From assembly GCA_903911435.1 (NCBI GenBank), contig CAIWDF010000063.1, forward strand, positions 1 through 37,376: 37,376 nt of DNA, given 5' to 3'. The stretch comes from an uncultured Bacteroidota bacterium (lineage in GTDB: Bacteria > Bacteroidota > Bacteroidia > 2-12-FULL-35-15). Shown piece by piece: positions 34,714 to 37,376 of the stretch (position 1 is the first letter of the stretch; each line of letters opens with the position of its first letter). Below the pieces are notes generated by a model. It searched no databases. It worked only from the letters and a program-made list of their open reading frames with translations, and was not told the DNA's origin. The translations under genes and the position numbers were made by a program.

Positions 34714-35718
34714 ATGAAAATATCTGCTTCAATTTATTCGAATAAAACAAAAGGTGTAGAGACACTTGTAAGAGAATTAGATGATTTAAAAGTTGATTTT
34801 TTACACATCGATTGCAACGATGACCTTTCTGTTTTTAATGATATTGAGATTATTCAACCCATCAGCAAAACACCGATTGATTTGCATATCATCTCGTCCG
34901 AGCCTGAGAAATATTTTGCATCGCTGATAAAACATCAGGTTGATTTTGTGACTTTTCAGCATGAAAATTTAAAGGCTCCACTCCGATTACCGAAAGAAAT
35001 AAAATCGAAAATAGGGATTGCGATTGTTACGGAAACTCCGATAACGGTATTGGAGCAATATAAGGATGTGATGGATTTTGTACTGTTCATGACTACTACG
35101 CCTGGTAAAAGTGGAGGGATGTTCAACAAAGAAAACTTTAAGAAGATAAGGGATTTTAAACTGGCATTTCCGGATAAGAAAATACATGTGGACGGTGGGG
35201 TGAATGATGAGGTATCGTTTGTGTTGCGCAATATGGGTGTGTATTCGGTGGTGTCGGGGTCGTACTTAGTGAACTCAACGGTAATAGGACATGCGCTGCA
35301 TAACTTGAGGAACGATAATATTCAATCGCATATTTCGGTGAGTGAATTTATGATGAATGTGGAAGAGCTGCCTATTGTTTCTTCTCATCAATCGGTATTG
35401 ATAGATGCTTTGGAAAGTATAGAAAAGTATTGCCTTGGCTTTACCTTGATGGTGGACAACGATGGTAAACTTACTGGATTGATAAGTAATGCTGATGTGA
35501 GAAAGGGATTGATACGGAAAATAAATTCTTTGAATGAGCTATCGATAAAAGATGTGATTAACCCTAACCCTATAAAGATAGTGAACACATTGACGATATC
35601 GGAGATGTTGACTTTGGTAAAAAATTCTAAGTTCCCGATTCTTTATCTACCAGTGGTGGATGCCGAGAATAAGCTTGTGGGAGCGATTACATTTAACAAT
35701 TTAATTAAAGGAGAATAA
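34714..35718 (+). CDS. Ribulose-phosphate 3-epimerase-like TIM barrel fused to two CBS domains
   Basis: 334 residues. Residues 1-205 are a ribulose-5-phosphate 3-epimerase-type barrel with all four metal ligands in place: His31 and Asp33 (FLHIDCND), His58 (IDLHII) and Asp160 (HVDGGVND). The phosphate loop TTTPGKSGGMF is also present. Epimerase chemistry is therefore plausible, converting ribulose-5-P and xylulose-5-P or a related ketose phosphate. Residues about 209-275 and 278-334 are two CBS domains (LMVDNDGKLTGLISNADVRK and LPVVDAENKLVGAITFNNLI), which usually sense adenine nucleotides. The first resembles the CBS pair of KdsD, the arabinose-5-phosphate isomerase. It is followed after 2 bases by DAHP synthase. 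I know no standard name for this fusion. Confidence 0.85.
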   Translation: MKISASIYSNKTKGVETLVRELDDLKVDFLHIDCNDDLSVFNDIEIIQPISKTPIDLHIISSEPEKYFASLIKHQVDFVTFQHENLKAPLRLPKEIKSKIGIAIVTETPITVLEQYKDVMDFVLFMTTTPGKSGGMFNKENFKKIRDFKLAFPDKKIHVDGGVNDEVSFVLRNMGVYSVVSGSYLVNSTVIGHALHNLRNDNIQSHISVSEFMMNVEELPIVSSHQSVLIDALESIEKYCLGFTLMVDNDGKLTGLISNADVRKGLIRKINSLNELSIKDVINPNPIKIVNTLTISEMLTLVKNSKFPILYLPVVDAENKLVGAITFNNLIKGE

Positions 35719-35720
35719 AA

Positions 35721-36722
35721 ATGATTATACACTTAAAACCTGAGGTAGCAACCGAAAAAGCGGAGCAACTTGGAGTAGAATTGGAAAGCGTGGTGCTAAA
35801 GCGTGATGGATTTTATGCGCTTATCACATCGAGTAAAATGAAACCGATTGATGAAAAATACAATCAGTTTATCGCGGAGCGATTCCCATTTGATGATGAT
35901 ATTCAATTGGCAAGTAAGAAGTACATGGCAGGTGTGCGCGAGATAAAAATTACGGATAGTGTTTCGATTGGAGGAAAGCATAATAACACGGTGATGATTA
36001 CTGGTCCGTGCTCGGTGGAGTCGGAAGAACAGATAGAACAATGTTCGGAACTATGTGTGGAACTTGGTGTGAAAGTGCTGAGAGCAGGAGCCTACAAACC
36101 AAGAACAACTCCTTATGCTTTTCAAGGAATGGGATTGGCGGGGTTGAAACTTTTGGATAAAATGCGTACGAAACATGGTTTGAAAATAATTACAGAGATA
36201 CGCGACTCGACCCATGCGAGTGAGGTGATTGAGTATTCGGATATTCTTCAGATAGGTGCGAAAGCGATGTACGACCACGGCATACTGAAAGCTTGTGGCA
36301 AATCGGGGAAACCGGTGCTGCTGAAAAGAGGTTTTGGCGCTACGCTTCAGGAGTTTGTGCAAGCTGCTGAGTTTATCCTTTCGGGAGGAAATGACCAAGT
36401 GATATTGTGTGAACGAGGGATACGAACGTTTGAAACAAAAACACGTTTTACGCTTGATTTGTGCGGTGTGGCTTATTTGAAACAATATACAAACTTGCCG
36501 ATTATCCTCGACCCTAGTCATGCGATAGGTTTTGCATACGGGGTGGCTGACTTGTCGAAGGCTTGTGTGGCGATGGGTGTGGATGGACTTTTGATAGAGA
36601 CTCATCCTAATCCTTCGGTTGCAAAATCGGATGCTGCGCAACAATTGAACTTTAACCAATTCCGCGAATTGCATGCTCAACTTAATGGAGTGGCAAAGGC
36701 AGTGGGACGAACTATGATTTAG
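35721..36722 (+). CDS. aroF: 3-deoxy-7-phosphoheptulonate (DAHP) synthase, type I beta
   Basis: 333 residues. An N-terminal ferredoxin-like/ACT-like domain (1-75) precedes the PEP-binding barrel: GPCSVES (95-101), RAGAYKPRTTPYAFQGMGLA (121-140), ITEIRDSTHASEV, LLKRGFGATLQEF and ILDPSHAIGF. KPRTTPYAFQG identifies DAHP synthase rather than KDO-8-phosphate synthase, which has KANRS there. It condenses PEP with erythrose-4-P, the first step of aromatic amino acid synthesis. It lies 2 bases after the epimerase-CBS gene and 3 bases before the phosphatase gene, so all three are coupled. Confidence 0.93.
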   Translation: MIIHLKPEVATEKAEQLGVELESVVLKRDGFYALITSSKMKPIDEKYNQFIAERFPFDDDIQLASKKYMAGVREIKITDSVSIGGKHNNTVMITGPCSVESEEQIEQCSELCVELGVKVLRAGAYKPRTTPYAFQGMGLAGLKLLDKMRTKHGLKIITEIRDSTHASEVIEYSDILQIGAKAMYDHGILKACGKSGKPVLLKRGFGATLQEFVQAAEFILSGGNDQVILCERGIRTFETKTRFTLDLCGVAYLKQYTNLPIILDPSHAIGFAYGVADLSKACVAMGVDGLLIETHPNPSVAKSDAAQQLNFNQFRELHAQLNGVAKAVGRTMI

Positions 36723-36725
36723 GGA

Positions 36726-37208
36726 ATGGCAAAAAAATTTAAAAAAGAGGATATTCGATTTCTGGTGCTGGATGTGGACGGTGTGCTTACTGATGGCGGA
36801 ATGTACTATTCGAACTCGGGAGATGAGTTTAAAAAATTCAATACCAAGGATGGAATGGGTATAAAAGAGATTTTGAAAAAGGGTGTGAAAGTGGGTTTTT
36901 TGAGTAATGGGAAAAATGATGCTTTGATAAAGAACCGTGCTGAATTGTTGAAGGTGGAGTATGTGTATGTGGGCAACGAAAACAAATTGAAGGTTTTGGA
37001 TAAATGGTTGAAAAAACTAAAGCTTACTTATAATAATGTGGCGTATGTGGGTGATGATATTAACGATTTGGAGGTAATGGGCCTTGTGGGACTGAGTGCA
37101 TGCCCTGGTGATGCGGTGAAAGCTGTGAAAGCAAAAGCTGGACTTATATTGAGTAAGAATGGTGGGGAAGGTTGTGTACGTGAATTGATAGATGAATATT
37201 TGATGTAA
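36726..37208 (+). CDS. kdsC: KdsC-like HAD phosphatase
   Basis: 160 residues of the capless C0 HAD family. The nucleophile motif is LDVDGVLTDG (Asp16, Asp18). FNTKDGMGIK, the LSNGKND segment (motif II), the lysine in NKLKVLDK and YVGDDINDLEVM (motif IV) follow. Length and the TKDGMGIK loop match 3-deoxy-D-manno-octulosonate-8-phosphate phosphatase (KdsC), which releases KDO for lipopolysaccharide. Relatives act on other 3-deoxy-ulosonate phosphates. It is the last gene of the operon and is followed by a strong terminator. Confidence 0.88.
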   Translation: MAKKFKKEDIRFLVLDVDGVLTDGGMYYSNSGDEFKKFNTKDGMGIKEILKKGVKVGFLSNGKNDALIKNRAELLKVEYVYVGNENKLKVLDKWLKKLKLTYNNVAYVGDDINDLEVMGLVGLSACPGDAVKAVKAKAGLILSKNGGEGCVRELIDEYLM

Positions 37209-37230
37209 AAGCGACATAGCTTTTATGCTT

Positions 37231-37268
37231 AAAAAACTCCTTGCATTTGGTTGTAAGGAGTTTTTTTT
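37231..37268 (+). terminator. Terminator of the epimerase-CBS/aroF/kdsC operon
   Basis: Stem ACTCCTTGCA with TGTAAGGAGT (one G-T pair), a 6-base loop, preceded by A6 and followed by T8. It lies 22 bases past the kdsC stop. Confidence 0.93.
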
Positions 37269-37290
37269 GTTTCAAAACGAGAAAAAAAAG

Positions 37291-37376
37291 GGGCACATGT
37301 AACAAAAAATCGCCACGTGTGACGAGAAATCGCCACGTGTGACGAGAAATCGCCACGTGTGACGAGAAATCGCCAC
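37291..37376. repeat. 20-bp tandem repeat array, cut by the right window edge
   Basis: Exact 20-base period. A degenerate copy from 37291 and one at 37301 are followed by units GACGAGAAATCGCCACGTGT at 37321 and 37341 and a partial unit at 37361. Each carries the palindrome CACGTG. Full length is unknown, because the array continues beyond the window. There is no unique spacer between copies. Confidence 0.9.

Noticed and set aside
34714-35718. Plain ribulose-phosphate epimerase or plain CBS protein
   Set aside because: Both parts lie in one uninterrupted frame with their full motif sets; neither label alone describes it.

Overview
The window looks like chromosomal DNA from an AT-rich member of the Bacteroidota. 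Four things point there. Many start regions carry the TAnnTTTG -7 element of this phylum, several with a TTTG -33 element 18 to 20 bases upstream. There is a PorZ-like protein and a cupredoxin-like protein with type IX secretion (T9SS) C-terminal domains. RNase Y lies next to ZapA, and a TonB-dependent receptor begins with a carboxypeptidase-like domain. I cannot name a genus; gene content suggests a lineage outside the Bacteroidales.

Layout. 1-4125 (minus): porZ-like, recO, a secreted cupredoxin-like protein and the start of a TPR protein. 4290-4436: tRNA-Arg(CCG) with promoter and terminator. 4465-7427: an unrecognised 233-residue protein, an array of 42-bp repeats, and a polytopic membrane protein resembling GT-C glycosyltransferases. 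7549-10137: a membrane pyrophosphatase with a 159-residue cysteine-rich tail. 10297-18627: a six-gene minus-strand operon (FucP-type transporter, ROK sugar kinase, GH20 hexosaminidase, glycosylasparaginase, CutC-family protein, GH2 beta-mannosidase). Its hydrolases match the bonds of the N-glycan core, Man-beta-GlcNAc-beta-GlcNAc-beta-Asn. 18766-23544 (plus): a TlpA-like thioredoxin protein, a 21-bp repeat array, a PepSY-like periplasmic protein and a TonB-dependent receptor. 23566-28039 (minus): polysaccharide-export permease, RNase Y, a possible structured RNA, ZapA, a ZapB-like coiled coil and a class III aminotransferase. 28172-32316 (minus): a short DnaE-type polymerase with a degraded PHP site, behind a Y-family polymerase. 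32782-33457: a UPF0175/PIN toxin-antitoxin pair. 33589-33661: initiator-type tRNA-Met. 33788-37208 (plus): era, then a three-gene operon of an epimerase-CBS fusion, DAHP synthase and a KdsC-like phosphatase. A 20-bp repeat array runs off the right edge.

The observations most worth following are these: the epimerase-CBS/DAHP synthase/KdsC operon, which copies the architecture of the KDO pathway with different enzymes; the pyrophosphatase tail with a helical stripe of cysteines; the N-glycan core operon with an embedded CutC protein; three unrelated intergenic repeat arrays with periods of 42, 21 and 20 bp; and three promoters sharing an identical TTTGGTGTC start region. All functions are read from sequence and family knowledge; no search was run.
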